Counted from the first letter of the stretch, positions 38,750 to 48,065 are shown. The stretch is DNA of 64,000 bases from Candidatus Campylobacter infans (GCA_009827235.1 SPMW01000002.1:55444-119443), one strand, 5' to 3'. A program made the numbers and translations. The notes: generated by a model from the letters alone, not told the origin.

Positions 38750-39043
38750 ATGAAAAAACTTTTATTGATTTTACCTGTATTTTTTAGCGCGTGTTATGTT
38801 AATGAACGCGGGGTTTCGGCTAGATATTATAATGATTGCCGCGAGTTTTACGATGCATCGGGTATGTATCATAAGGTCTGCGATGAAAATATAATTGATT
38901 TTGCCGACATCAAAAAACTCCCTACAAAAAAATCAAAAAACCGCACACAAATCAAGCAATTACCAGAAATTAACGAAGAAGAAGAAAATAAAGCCATCGA
39001 TGAGCTTGAAAAACAACTAGATGAAGAAAGCAAAAATGAATAA
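38750..39043 (+). CDS. Small lipoprotein, unknown function
   Basis: This 97-residue protein has a lipoprotein signal (LLILPVFFSACYV, Cys15 or so), a short domain with two more cysteines (NDCREFYDASGMYHKVCDEN) and a Glu/Lys-rich coiled tail. I do not recognise a family. Its stop overlaps the cmoB start by eight bases (ATGAATAA), so the genes are coupled. A small lipoprotein gene also occurs near cmoB and Cj0977 in Campylobacter jejuni, but equivalence is not shown. Confidence 0.65.
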   Translation: MKKLLLILPVFFSACYVNERGVSARYYNDCREFYDASGMYHKVCDENIIDFADIKKLPTKKSKNRTQIKQLPEINEEEENKAIDELEKQLDEESKNE

Positions 39044-39902
39044 GGGCTTAAATCAAGCTGGCTTAGATGCGCTTTTAGCTCAAATCAACACGCTAAAAGG
39101 CGAGTTATTAAGCTTTGAAAATGCGGATTGTTTAAGCTTAAAATTAAATGGTGCCGATGATGAAATAATCGAAAAAATCGCCCTTGATTTAAGGCCGTGG
39201 CGCAAAGGCCCATTTAAAATAAACGAGCTTTTTATAAATGCTGAATGGAATAGTTTTATAAAATTTAACGCTCTTTTAAAATATTTTGATGCTACAAATA
39301 AGCGCGTGTGCGATGTAGGGTGCAATAACGGCTATTATATGTTTCGTTTATTAGCTCAAAATCCAGCAAAAATCGTAGGTTTTGACCCATCAAAATTATT
39401 TTTTTCTCAATTTTATTTTATAAATCATTTTTTACGAACAAAAATTGCTTATGAGTTATTAGGCGTGCAAGATTTACCGGCTTATTCAAGGGCGCAAGGC
39501 AAGTTTGATTTGATTTTTTGCCTTGGCGTGCTTTATCACAGAAGCGATCCTATTAGCACGCTAAAACAGCTAAAAGCAGGCCTAGGCGATAATGGCGAGC
39601 TAATACTTGATACGCTTTTTATAGAGCGTGATGATGAACTAGTGCTAAGCCCTGCTAAAAGCTATGCTAAGATGAGCAATGTATTTTTTATCCCAAGTCT
39701 TAAAGCGCTTGAAGGCTGGGCGTATAGGGCTAAGTTTAAGAGCTTTGAGCCGTTATTTTCTAGCCTTACAGACGAAAACGAACAACGCTTAACGCCTTGG
39801 ATTTATGGGCAGAGTTTAGAGCAGTTTTTAAGCGATGATAAAGCCTTTACCATAGAAGGCTACGCACCACCAAAACGCATTTATGTAAAATTAAGAGGTT
39901 AA
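39036..39902 (+). CDS. cmoB: tRNA U34 carboxymethyltransferase
   Basis: CmoB transfers a carboxymethyl group from carboxy-SAM to 5-hydroxyuridine 34, giving cmo5U. The protein (288 residues from ATG 39036) has LRPWRKGPFKINELFINAEW, the SAM loop VCDVGCNNGYYMFRLL, GVLYHRSDPISTLKQLK and a C-terminal AKMSNVFFIPSLKALEGWAY and EGYAPPKRIYVKLRG. An ATG five codons upstream (39021) is also open. It works with CmoA at 24661-25371. Confidence 0.93.
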   Translation: MNKGLNQAGLDALLAQINTLKGELLSFENADCLSLKLNGADDEIIEKIALDLRPWRKGPFKINELFINAEWNSFIKFNALLKYFDATNKRVCDVGCNNGYYMFRLLAQNPAKIVGFDPSKLFFSQFYFINHFLRTKIAYELLGVQDLPAYSRAQGKFDLIFCLGVLYHRSDPISTLKQLKAGLGDNGELILDTLFIERDDELVLSPAKSYAKMSNVFFIPSLKALEGWAYRAKFKSFEPLFSSLTDENEQRLTPWIYGQSLEQFLSDDKAFTIEGYAPPKRIYVKLRG

Positions 39903-39903
39903 A

Positions 39904-40455
39904 ATGCCAAACGAAGAAAACAATCAAGAACAAATCATAACCCAAGAACCAAACCCCGAAATAAACGAGTTTTCAGCCTTAAATAACGAAGATATTGCGC
40001 GCTTTGAAAACCAAATTAAAATAAGAAATGAAATTAAGCCAGTTTATACAGGCTATGTTTATGATATGAAAGAAAATTTTGCAAAAACTCGTTTTAGCAC
40101 GACAAAAGAAATGGCTTATGATGAAGATGGCTTGGTGTTTAATAGCTTTTTACATACAGCGGCCAATTATGCTGCGCAAGTGGCTATCAATAGTGAATTT
40201 TTAATCACAATAGCCTCGCGCGTTAATTTTTTGGCCCCGGCAAAAGTCGGCGATATAATCTCTTTTGAAGCCAAGGCATTTTTTAATGAAAGCAAAAAAC
40301 GCGAAGTTAAAGTAAAGGGCTTTATTAATGATATACGCGTTATTGAAGGCTCTTTTTCTATTATTATCCTTGATGAGCATATTTTCAAAATCCAAAAAAA
40401 GCAATTAGAAAAACAAGCAAAAGAAAGCCGCACTCGCACAGCTAATAATAAATAA
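39904..40455 (+). CDS. Cj0977-like hot-dog fold protein
   Basis: The 183 residues resemble Cj0977 of Campylobacter jejuni, a hot-dog fold protein co-regulated with flagella and required for invasion and virulence there. A disordered acidic N-terminus of about 40 residues precedes the fold; FNSFLHTAANYAAQVAIN forms the central helix and RVNFLAPAKVGDIISFEAKA the following strand. No clear thioesterase catalytic residue can be picked out. It starts one base after the cmoB stop, matching the Cj0976-Cj0977 order. Confidence 0.85.
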   Translation: MPNEENNQEQIITQEPNPEINEFSALNNEDIARFENQIKIRNEIKPVYTGYVYDMKENFAKTRFSTTKEMAYDEDGLVFNSFLHTAANYAAQVAINSEFLITIASRVNFLAPAKVGDIISFEAKAFFNESKKREVKVKGFINDIRVIEGSFSIIILDEHIFKIQKKQLEKQAKESRTRTANNK

Positions 40456-40702
40456 ATCTTAAAATTTATTTATGTGCGCTTGCTAGCTCTTTATAGTAGC
40501 CTAGCGCGCTTTTAGTTTAAAATTTTATTTTTAATAAGGGCGGAATAAAATTTAATCTTTCAAAAAATAAAATTTTAAAATTTATTTTTACTCTTTTAAA
40601 AAGCAAAATTTTATAAGTTAATTTTAATCTTTTAGTGGAGAAATTTTAAAATTTATTTTTAATTTAAAAAGCAAAATTTTAAAATTTACTCCATAATTTT
40701 AT
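40456..40702. repeat. AT-rich spacer between convergent genes
   Basis: No gene is visible in these 247 bases. Words such as AAAATTTTAAAATTTATTTTT and TTTTAATCTTTT recur several times. It lies between the convergent Cj0977-like gene and the TolC-like gene. Confidence 0.5.
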
Positions 40703-42016
40703 TTATTTTTTTACAAAAACGCTTTGTAAATTTTGAATAGTTTGAGGACTAATTGCGCCGATTAAGTATTCAAGTTTAATATAAGCTAGCACCAATTTAT
40801 GTGAAGCTTCTAGCGAATCTAGCATTGTTTGATGAACCCTAGCGCGCGCATCAAAAAGCGCTATCACATCGCGCAAACCTTCATTATAACCGCGCTCTAC
40901 TGAGATTTGATAAAGCTTAGCGGTTTGGACGGAATTTCTCATAATCTTAGCCTCGCTTAGATAATTGCGAAAATCACTAATGGCGGTTTTTTGATCGATT
41001 TCTACCTTGCGTTGTGTATCAAGCTCTTTTGTTAGGCTTGACATTTTTAAATATTCACCTTCTTGCATTCTCGCATAAGTTAAACCGCTTTTAAATATCG
41101 GCATACTCACACGAAACATTGTTTCTACTTTATTTTTTTCATCGCCAAAACGCACTTTTTCTTTATAGTCATAATTAGAATAACTCAAACTAAAATCAGC
41201 CGTTGGCAAAAAGGCTGCGATACGCTTATTTTTTTCATATATGGCGATTTTAGATGCGATTTGGCTTTGTTGGTATTCGTGATTAGCAAAGACATTTTCA
41301 TATTTGCTAGTATCCACGCTCTCAAAAAAATCAAGCTGTAAATTTTCAAAATCATCATAAGTGCCTATTTCTTGCCCTGTTAGTTTGGCTAAGGCTAGTT
41401 TTGCTACTTCGATGCGGCGTTGGGCTCTGCTAACGCCAAGCAATGCTTGATCGTAGCGCACATTTGCTTCAAGCGTGTCCATTTTATTAGCAAGACCAAG
41501 CTCTAAACGCTTGCTTAATTGATCAAATTTTAAACGATTGGTATTTTCTAAAATAGCTGCTAATTCCAAGCTTTTATTAGCATAAGCAAGCTCAAAATAC
41601 GCCATTGCCACGCGGTTTGCTAGATCTTGTTTTGCTTGTTCGTAGATCAAATCATAGCCATCTTCTCTTAGGCTATCTTGAGCGCGTCCATACCATAAAT
41701 CAGGGCGAAAAACTTGCTGATTTAGCGTAACGCCATAGCGTTGGTAGGTTTCATCCATTTTATCCTTAATGCCAGGATATTGTTTGTTGTATTTTTCGCC
41801 ATTATATACATAAGTTGCTTCTATGCTCGGCAAAAGCGTAGCAGTAGCTTGCCATGTGCGCTCTTTGGCAGCTAAATTTTCATACATCGTGCTTTTTACG
41901 ATTTTATCATTTTCTAATGCCATTTCGTAAGCTTTGCTTAAACTAATATCAGCTCCGTTTGCGATGCTAATGCCAATAAAGGCTATAAAAGAAATTTTAA
42001 GAAAGCTTTTTTTCAT
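40703..42016 (-). CDS. TolC-family outer-membrane channel of a type I secretion system
   Basis: The 437 residues have a signal peptide (ISFIAFIGISIANGA) and the two-fold helical TolC pattern: ISLSKAYEMALENDKIVKST and LEANVRYDQALLGVSRAQRR, then the second copy beginning VERGYNEGLRDVIALFDARA. It would form the exit duct through the outer membrane and periplasm. It is the last of three tightly packed genes with an HlyD adaptor and an ABC exporter. Closest by layout to PrtF/SapF-type channels. Confidence 0.9.
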   Translation of the reverse strand: MKKSFLKISFIAFIGISIANGADISLSKAYEMALENDKIVKSTMYENLAAKERTWQATATLLPSIEATYVYNGEKYNKQYPGIKDKMDETYQRYGVTLNQQVFRPDLWYGRAQDSLREDGYDLIYEQAKQDLANRVAMAYFELAYANKSLELAAILENTNRLKFDQLSKRLELGLANKMDTLEANVRYDQALLGVSRAQRRIEVAKLALAKLTGQEIGTYDDFENLQLDFFESVDTSKYENVFANHEYQQSQIASKIAIYEKNKRIAAFLPTADFSLSYSNYDYKEKVRFGDEKNKVETMFRVSMPIFKSGLTYARMQEGEYLKMSSLTKELDTQRKVEIDQKTAISDFRNYLSEAKIMRNSVQTAKLYQISVERGYNEGLRDVIALFDARARVHQTMLDSLEASHKLVLAYIKLEYLIGAISPQTIQNLQSVFVKK

Positions 42017-42033
42017 CTTTAATCCTTGAAATT

Positions 42034-43320
42034 TTAATCTTCATTAAATGCTTTTGCAAACATTCTGCTAAATGGTTTAAGCAAATAGCTTAACATAGTG
42101 CGGCGACCTGTTTTTATCACTACTTCTGCTGGCATTCCAGGCACGAAAAAAAAGCCGTTTTCTTTGATTTTTTCTAAACCGCGCTCGGTTGGCTCGGCTT
42201 TTACTTGATAGTAAGGATTGCCATAGCGATCCTCAAGCACATCAGCTGACACATAAGTAAGCTTGCCCTCTACAATCTGCGAAGTTTGCGTATTAAATGC
42301 GCTAAACATCAAATCCGCATCCAAGCCTTCAAAAACCTTATCTATATGCACGGTTGGCAACTGCGCTTCTATGATGTATTCAGCATTTGTAGGCACTAAG
42401 CTCATTATGGTTTCGCCAGGCTTTACTACTCCGCCTATGGTGTGTGTGTTAAGCTCTACTATGGTGCCATCTTCTGGGGCTTTTATGGCTGCTCTTTCTT
42501 GTTGATCTTGCATAGCGCGAAGTCTGGCTGCTGTGTCATTAAGCTTAGTTTTAGCATCTTCGTATTGTTTTAGAATATCTTCTTTAAAGCTGCGCTCTCT
42601 AAATAAAATTTGCTGTTCGGTTTCGGAGATTTGGACTAAAAGTCTTGCTATTTCAGCTTTACCATTAGCGATTTGTCCTTGCGCTTCGGTGCGGTCGCGC
42701 TCTATATCTCGCAAGCGGATTTTATCGGTTAATTGCTCTTTATATAGCCTTTGCCATTCTTTTGCTTCTTCATTTAATGATGCTACGCGTGCTGTGCGTG
42801 AGCTAACGATAGCTCTTGTACCTTCTATTTGGTTTTGAAGTTGGTCTATTCTTTGTTTTAAGATACTAATTTCATCATTTAATAGCTTATTTTGCTCGTT
42901 AAAAATGCTTTCTTGCCCACTAGCTGCTAGCTCAAAGCCTTTTTCGTTTTTAATATCATCAGCCCAAGTGATGGTTTTATTGCCATCTCTTTGTGCTTGT
43001 AAGCGACTTACAATGACACTATTTTGTAAATATTCATTTTTTAATATATCTATGGTGCTGTTTAGTTGAGCGTTTTTAATCTCTATTAATAAATCGCCCG
43101 CTTTTACTACATCGCCATCTTTTACATAGATTTTTTCTACCACACCGCCTTCAAGGTGTTGGATTAGTTTTTTATTACTTGAAACTACTATCTTGCCTGG
43201 TGCCACAGCCGCGCTATCAAGCGGAGCAAAACCCATCCATAGCACAAAAACCGCAATAAAAGCGCCTATTAAAATTGTGCCAAATTTTATTACCTTATCT
43301 TCATTTTGTAACATCAGCAA
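42034..43320 (-). CDS. HlyD/PrtE-family membrane fusion protein of a type I secretion system
   Basis: The 428 residues have one N-terminal helix (FGTILIGAFIAVFVLWMGF), a lipoyl half-motif (HLEGGVVEKIYVKDGDVVKA), a long coiled coil (about 110-270) and the second lipoyl half with APEDGTIVELNTHTIGGVVK. The C-terminus carries the PrtE-like GMPAEVVIKTGRRTMLSYLL. It bridges the ABC transporter and the TolC channel. It begins where the ABC gene ends and lies 17 bases before the TolC gene. Confidence 0.92.
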   Translation of the reverse strand: MLMLQNEDKVIKFGTILIGAFIAVFVLWMGFAPLDSAAVAPGKIVVSSNKKLIQHLEGGVVEKIYVKDGDVVKAGDLLIEIKNAQLNSTIDILKNEYLQNSVIVSRLQAQRDGNKTITWADDIKNEKGFELAASGQESIFNEQNKLLNDEISILKQRIDQLQNQIEGTRAIVSSRTARVASLNEEAKEWQRLYKEQLTDKIRLRDIERDRTEAQGQIANGKAEIARLLVQISETEQQILFRERSFKEDILKQYEDAKTKLNDTAARLRAMQDQQERAAIKAPEDGTIVELNTHTIGGVVKPGETIMSLVPTNAEYIIEAQLPTVHIDKVFEGLDADLMFSAFNTQTSQIVEGKLTYVSADVLEDRYGNPYYQVKAEPTERGLEKIKENGFFFVPGMPAEVVIKTGRRTMLSYLLKPFSRMFAKAFNED

Positions 43321-45030
43321 TTACCCTTTTTGTGTTTGTGTTTGATCTGCTACTTGGACTGGTTTTACTGCTCCAAGCTTAGCTAAGATATTATCGCGCT
43401 CACCAAAATAAACTAATTGCCCGTTATTTAACACAGCGATCTTATCTACGCTTTGAAGCACATTTAATTTGTGAGTAATCATTAAAATTGTAGCCTTGCC
43501 TTTTAGAGCCATTAAAGAATTATGCAATGCGCGCTCGCCTTCTTCATCTAAGCTTGCATTTGGTTCATCAAGCACGATGATTTTAGGATTTTTATAAAGA
43601 GCTCTTGCAAGAGCTACGCGCTGGCGTTGTCCGCCTGAAAGACTAGTCCCGCCAATGCCTAATCGCGTATCATAGCCATCAGGCAAGCGAAGTATCATAT
43701 CATGGACATTTGCTGCTTTTGCAGCTTCTACTACTGCCTTGCTATCTATCTCGCCAAAACGCGCTATATTTTCAGCCACAGTGCCCTCAAAAAGCTCTAC
43801 ATCTTGTGGCAAATATCCCACATGCTGTCCTAGCGCATCGCTGTAATATTGATTTATATCAGCTCCATCTATTCGCACCACGCCATGAGCTAATGGCCAA
43901 ATGCCTAAAATCGCCCTAGCTAGCGAACTTTTGCCAGCAGCGCTTGGGCCAATTATCGCGCACATATCACCAGCATTTAAGCTTAGATTTATGCCCATTA
44001 GGCTTGGTCTTTTTGCGTTTGGTGGAACAAGAGAAATGCTCTCGCACGCAATGCTACCTTGTGGGTCAGGCAGGGTTAATTTATCGCGCTCTACTGGGAA
44101 ATCGTTTAAAAATTTATCTAATCTTTCATAGCTATCTTTTGTGCTTTTGTATTGTTTCCAGCTAGCTATTAAGATATCAAGCGGAGCAAGAGCGCGCCCA
44201 AGCAAAATCGAACCTGCTATCATCATACCAGGGGTTATTTCCATAGTTAGCACCAAATACGCGCCAAGCCCTAGCATTAGCGATTGCGAAGCAACGCGTG
44301 TGCTTTTAGAAATATTTGCATAAACGCCAGCTTGTGCGCTAGCTTGGCTGTGAGATTCTAAGAAAACATCGTGGCGTTTGCGCCAATGCTTTTTAAGGGC
44401 TTCATTCATACCCATAGCATTTATTACTTCGCTATTTCTTAGGTTTGTATCTATTAGGCGAATGGCTGATTTATAAGTATCGTTTGATTTTTTAAGCCCG
44501 TCTTTTGTGGCTTTTTCATTTAATAAAGCCACGCCAAAAAGCGCAATAGAAGAAAAAATCGCAAACCAGCCATACCAAGGATGAAATAAAAATAAAATTA
44601 TTACATAAATAGGCAACCACGGAGCATCTAAAAAAGCAAAAACTCCATTTGTGCTCATGTATTGCTTGATGGAGTTTAAATCGCTCATAGCCTGAGAGCT
44701 AACACGCCCTGGATAACGCGATGAGAGCTTAAAGATAGCATCGTAGATTCTATCGCTTAAATTCATATCAAGCTGGTTGGCAAAAATAATTAAAATTCTT
44801 GATCTTAACACCTCAAAAATGCCCATCACAGCAAATAAAATCATTACTATTAAGGTTAAGAAAAATAAAGTGCTTTCAGAACGACTACTAACTACTCTAT
44901 CATAAAGTTGAAGCATATAAAGTGGCGGAGTTAGCATTAATAAATTCACAAAAAAACTAAAAACTCCCGCATAAATAATACATCGTTTTGATTTTTGAAT
45001 GGCTTGTTTTAACTCACCTGTTTTAATCAT
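43321..45030 (-). CDS. Type I secretion ABC transporter/permease, PrtD/SapD type
   Basis: The 569 residues fuse a six-helix permease (from about 20 to 300) with an ATPase: Walker A IGPSAAGKSSLARAI, signature LSGGQRQRVALARAL and Walker B IIVLDEPNASLDEEG. There is no C39 peptidase domain, so the substrate is expected to use a C-terminal uncleaved signal, as RTX proteins, proteases and Campylobacter fetus S-layer proteins do. No such substrate is coded nearby. A minus-strand TATAAT lies about 76 bases upstream. Confidence 0.93.
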   Translation of the reverse strand: MIKTGELKQAIQKSKRCIIYAGVFSFFVNLLMLTPPLYMLQLYDRVVSSRSESTLFFLTLIVMILFAVMGIFEVLRSRILIIFANQLDMNLSDRIYDAIFKLSSRYPGRVSSQAMSDLNSIKQYMSTNGVFAFLDAPWLPIYVIILFLFHPWYGWFAIFSSIALFGVALLNEKATKDGLKKSNDTYKSAIRLIDTNLRNSEVINAMGMNEALKKHWRKRHDVFLESHSQASAQAGVYANISKSTRVASQSLMLGLGAYLVLTMEITPGMMIAGSILLGRALAPLDILIASWKQYKSTKDSYERLDKFLNDFPVERDKLTLPDPQGSIACESISLVPPNAKRPSLMGINLSLNAGDMCAIIGPSAAGKSSLARAILGIWPLAHGVVRIDGADINQYYSDALGQHVGYLPQDVELFEGTVAENIARFGEIDSKAVVEAAKAANVHDMILRLPDGYDTRLGIGGTSLSGGQRQRVALARALYKNPKIIVLDEPNASLDEEGERALHNSLMALKGKATILMITHKLNVLQSVDKIAVLNNGQLVYFGERDNILAKLGAVKPVQVADQTQTQKG

Positions 45031-45105
45031 CTAAATATCCTTAAAATATGCCAATACAAGCAATTACGGCACTTTAAAATTGTAAGCAATGCTAAAAAAG
45101 TGCGG

Positions 45106-45111
45106 ATTATA
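45106..45111 (-). promoter_or_regulatory. Candidate -10 box for the type I secretion operon
   Basis: Read on the minus strand this is TATAAT preceded by TTTTGTGC. It would give a leader of about 70 bases before the ABC transporter gene. It stands back to back with the thiE promoter. Confidence 0.45.
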
Positions 45112-45163
45112 GCACAAAATTTTATATATTAGAAATTTTAGTATTAATTTTAATGCTTTTTGC

Positions 45164-45169
45164 TATAAT
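45164..45169 (+). promoter_or_regulatory. Extended -10 promoter for thiE-uppP
   Basis: TTTTTGCTATAATG is the typical Campylobacter form: a T-rich stretch, TG, and TATAAT. It lies 22 bases before the preferred thiE start and inside an upstream in-frame extension of that gene, so the extension is unlikely to be translated. Confidence 0.6.
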
Positions 45170-45191
45170 GCGCGCTTTTTTTGGGGATAAG

Positions 45192-45791
45192 ATGAAAATT
45201 TATGCTTTAAGTGATGATATTTTTACACCAAGAAATAAATTATTTGATAGCATTAGCCAGCTTATAAATGCTGGCGTGGATTTAATTCAATATAGAAGCA
45301 AAATTATCCCGCATGATACCCAGCTTTTAAAAAATATTTGTAAATACGCAAGATCTCGTGGCGCAACAATCATCATTAATGATGATGCGATTTTAGCCAA
45401 GCAAGTAGGCGCAAATGGCGTTCATATCGGCAAAAATGATGGCTCGCTAACGCAAGCACGCCAAATTTTAGGCAAAAACGCCATAGTTGGTGTAAGCTGC
45501 TATGATAGCTTAGATTTAGCTATTGAGGCTGAAAATTATGGTGCTAGTTACGCTGCCTTTGGCGCACTTTTTACTAGTAGCACAAAGCCAAATGCCACTA
45601 AATGCGATCTTAGCGTAATAAAAGCAGCAAAACAGCGCCTTAGCATTCCAGTATGCGCCATAGGCGGCATAAATGCTAGTAATATCGCAATGCTACAAAA
45701 TACCGGCGTTGATTTAATAGCCGTGGTTAGAGCCTGCTATGAGCCATTTAGTATAAAAGAAAATATAAAAGCATTAAAAGCGAAATTTTAA
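45192..45791 (+). CDS. thiE: Thiamine phosphate synthase
   Basis: ThiE couples the pyrimidine and thiazole halves of thiamine. The start at ATG 45192 follows GGGGAT and gives 199 residues. The family motifs are DLIQYRSK, ATIIINDDAILAKQVGANGV, HIGKNDGSL, and the phosphate loop AAFGALFTSSTKPNATKC with CAIGGINASNIAML. An earlier ATG at 45153 lies before the promoter and is rejected. No other thiamine gene is near. TenI is a less likely alternative because the YRSK and GKNDG residues are kept. Confidence 0.88.
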   Translation: MKIYALSDDIFTPRNKLFDSISQLINAGVDLIQYRSKIIPHDTQLLKNICKYARSRGATIIINDDAILAKQVGANGVHIGKNDGSLTQARQILGKNAIVGVSCYDSLDLAIEAENYGASYAAFGALFTSSTKPNATKCDLSVIKAAKQRLSIPVCAIGGINASNIAMLQNTGVDLIAVVRACYEPFSIKENIKALKAKF

Positions 45792-45823
45792 GGATTATTT
45801 TAATTAAAATTTTAAGGTAAAAG

Positions 45824-46636
45824 ATGGATATTTTTTCGGTTGTGATTTTAGGATTTATTGAAGGATTGAGCGAGTTTTTGCCCATTAGCTCCACAGGGCA
45901 TATGATTTTGGGCGCAAAGCTTTTAGGCTTAGAGCAAGATAAGACACTAAAATGCTTTGAGGTTGTGATCCAGCTTGGTAGCATTTTGGCTGTTATTGTG
46001 ATGTTTTTTAAGCGTTTAGGACGCGATTTTAATCTAATAATTAAGCTTATTATTGGTTTTGTGCCTACTGGATTGATTGGTTTAATGCTTTATAAATATA
46101 TTAAAGAGCTTTTTTCGCCTAATACAGTAGCTTATGCCTTGATTGTTGGTGGCGTGATTTTTATAATTGTAGAATGGTATAAACTTCGCAAAAATAAAAT
46201 AAATTTTAAACAAATCAGCACAATTAGCACCCAAGCAAATACGCAAGATGAAATTTCGCAAATTTCATATAAACACGCCTTTATCATCGGCCTAGCGCAG
46301 TGTTTTGCTATGATACCTGGGACATCACGCAGTGGCGCTACTATCATCGCTGGCTTATTGTGCGGATTATCAAGGCAAGCAGCAGCTGCTTTTAGCTTTT
46401 TGCTAGCTGTGCCTACAATGCTTGTGGCCACACTCTATGATAGCTACAAAAACCGCGAAATTTTCATAGAAAATAGCCAAAATATTTTATGGTTTTTACT
46501 TGGTGGGGCGGTGGCTTTTGTGGTGGCTCTTTTGGTTTTGCGCTTATTTTTAAGATTTGTATCGCGTTTTTCTTATATTAGTTTTGGCGTGTATCGCATT
46601 ATTTTAGGGACTATATTTTTGCTTTTTGTGTTATAA
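45824..46636 (+). CDS. uppP: Undecaprenyl-diphosphatase UppP (BacA)
   Basis: UppP recycles the undecaprenyl carrier for peptidoglycan and glycan export. The 270 residues form about seven or eight helices with the two active-site motifs GFIEGLSEFLPISSTGHM near the N-terminus and AMIPGTSRSGATIIAGLLCG in the second half. Length fits the family. It follows thiE by 32 bases and probably shares its transcript. Confidence 0.96.
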   Translation: MDIFSVVILGFIEGLSEFLPISSTGHMILGAKLLGLEQDKTLKCFEVVIQLGSILAVIVMFFKRLGRDFNLIIKLIIGFVPTGLIGLMLYKYIKELFSPNTVAYALIVGGVIFIIVEWYKLRKNKINFKQISTISTQANTQDEISQISYKHAFIIGLAQCFAMIPGTSRSGATIIAGLLCGLSRQAAAAFSFLLAVPTMLVATLYDSYKNREIFIENSQNILWFLLGGAVAFVVALLVLRLFLRFVSRFSYISFGVYRIILGTIFLLFVL

Positions 46637-46691
46637 ATTTTATTTTAATGTTAAATAAAATCAATAAATTTTAAGCTAAATTTTATGTATT

Positions 46692-46697
46692 TATAAT
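46692..46697 (+). promoter_or_regulatory. Candidate -10 box for tRNA-Met
   Basis: TATAAT 25 bases before the first base of the tRNA, after TTTTATGTAT. The distance allows a short 5' leader. Confidence 0.5.
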
Positions 46698-46722
46698 AAA
46701 ATTGCGCTTTTTATTTAATTTT

Positions 46723-46799
46723 GGATCGGTAGCTCAGTTGGTTAGAGCATCCGGCTCATAACCGGATGGTCCCAGGTTCGAGTCCTGGCCGATCCACCA
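46723..46799 (+). tRNA. tRNA-Met (anticodon CAU), probably elongator
   Basis: This is a full cloverleaf of 77 bases with CCA encoded. The acceptor GGATCGG pairs with CCGATCC; the D-arm is AGCTCAGTTGGTTAGAGC. The anticodon stem TCCGG/CCGGA holds loop CTCATAA, and the T-arm has GGTTCGAGTCC. The first acceptor pair is G-C and the anticodon stem lacks the three G-C pairs of initiator tRNA, so it is not the initiator. A lysidine-modified tRNA-Ile(CAU) cannot be fully ruled out. Confidence 0.95.
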
Positions 46800-46832
46800 C
46801 TGATGCTTTTTTTATCTTGAAAGCAATTCATT

Positions 46833-47456
46833 ATGATAAATAAAATTTCAACTTGGCAAAAACAAAGATTTATTTGGTTTTTGATGGCTTTTGCTTCGAT
46901 TTTGCTTGTAATCATCGCGCATTCGTTTTTTCAGCATTATTTATATATGCCACCTTGTGAGCAATGCGTTTATATTCGCTTTGCTTTTTTGTGTATGGCT
47001 TTGGGCGGGATTGTAGCTTGTATTAACCCAAAAATCATTATTTTAAGACTTTTTGGCTATGCTTTTGGCTTTTTTGCTTGTATTTTTGGCATGACGTGTA
47101 GCGTTAAATTATTAAATATCCACAAAGCAATCCAAAGCGAAAATCCCTTTGGCGTGCAAAACTGCTCGCTTTATCCGCATTATCCTTTTGGTTTAAAATT
47201 TGATGAATGGTGGCCTGGCTTGTTTTTGCCAACTGGTGGCTGCGGTATCGATAGCCCAGCAGTGCCGCCAAATGTCCATTTAAGCGATATTCAAAGCTAT
47301 TTTATCAATTTATACAGCGATGGTTGGTTTTTACTACCGCAATTTAAAATTTTAAATATGGCACATTGTACGCTTTTTGCCTTTGGGCTTGGCTTTGTTT
47401 TGCTTTTTATAATGGGATTTTGCATGGTTTTTGCTAGCTTTAAGGCGCGAGATTAA
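46833..47456 (+). CDS. dsbI: DsbB-family disulphide oxidoreductase, DsbI type
   Basis: The 207 residues form about four helices with a periplasmic Cys pair in MPPCEQCVYIRFAF (Cys42, Cys45). A long periplasmic loop carries NCSLYPHYPFGLK and LPTGGCGIDSP, which together match DsbI of Campylobacter. It would pass electrons from periplasmic thiol oxidases to quinones. Its usual small partner gene dba is not next to it. It begins 33 bases after the tRNA. Confidence 0.85.
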   Translation: MINKISTWQKQRFIWFLMAFASILLVIIAHSFFQHYLYMPPCEQCVYIRFAFLCMALGGIVACINPKIIILRLFGYAFGFFACIFGMTCSVKLLNIHKAIQSENPFGVQNCSLYPHYPFGLKFDEWWPGLFLPTGGCGIDSPAVPPNVHLSDIQSYFINLYSDGWFLLPQFKILNMAHCTLFAFGLGFVLLFIMGFCMVFASFKARD

Positions 47457-47538
47457 AAGCAAAATCACAATTTAGCCAAATTTTATTTAATCATTATAAA
47501 AAAATCAGTAAAATCGCGCCAAATTTCGCAGGATTAAA

Positions 47539-48018
47539 ATGAAACTCTTACAAGCAAAACTAAGCGATATAGCGCGCATGCAAAATTTAGTAGCAGATGA
47601 AGTAGCCCGCGGTATAATCCTAGCAAGAAGCGATGACGAAGTAGCCACAAATATCCGCTCATATTTACTAGCTCTTAACGATGAAAACGAGCTTTTGGGA
47701 TATTGTGCTTTACATGTTCAAAACGCCAAGCTTGCTGAAATCCGTAGTCTAATCGTAAATAAAAACGCAAGGCGCATGGGAGTTGGGCGAGCATTAGTTA
47801 ATGAGCATTTAAAAAAAGCTTGTGATTTGGAGCTAAAACAAGTTTTTACTCTAACTTATCAGCGCGAATTTTTTGAAAGTCTAGGATTTAAAGAAATTGA
47901 TAAAAAAGATCTGCCAGCACAAAAAATTTGGAGCGATTGCATTAAATGCAAACACTTTCCAAACTGCGATGAAATCGCGCTTATCATTGATGTAAATTTT
48001 AATAATATCACTAGTTAA
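47539..48018 (+). CDS. argA: GNAT acetyltransferase, short N-acetylglutamate synthase type
   Basis: The 159 residues follow the short stand-alone N-acetylglutamate synthase pattern: AEIRSLIVNKNARRMGVGRA (acetyl-CoA loop), VFTLTYQREFFESLGFKEID, LPAQKIWSDCIKCKHFPNC and DEIALIID. It would acetylate glutamate in arginine synthesis. It resembles Cj0225, which sits among arg genes in Campylobacter jejuni; here no arg gene is next to it. The symbol is tentative. Confidence 0.7.
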   Translation: MKLLQAKLSDIARMQNLVADEVARGIILARSDDEVATNIRSYLLALNDENELLGYCALHVQNAKLAEIRSLIVNKNARRMGVGRALVNEHLKKACDLELKQVFTLTYQREFFESLGFKEIDKKDLPAQKIWSDCIKCKHFPNCDEIALIIDVNFNNITS

Positions 48019-48065
48019 AATTTACAATAAATTAAAATTAACTAACAAATTTTAAAGGATTTACT

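Noticed and set aside
45153..45191. Upstream ATG start for thiE
   Set aside because: The extension lies across the TATAAT promoter box and has no ribosome site; the ATG at 45192 fits the family start.
46723..46799. Initiator tRNA-fMet
   Set aside because: The 1-72 pair is a matched G-C and the anticodon stem lacks the three consecutive G-C pairs of initiators.
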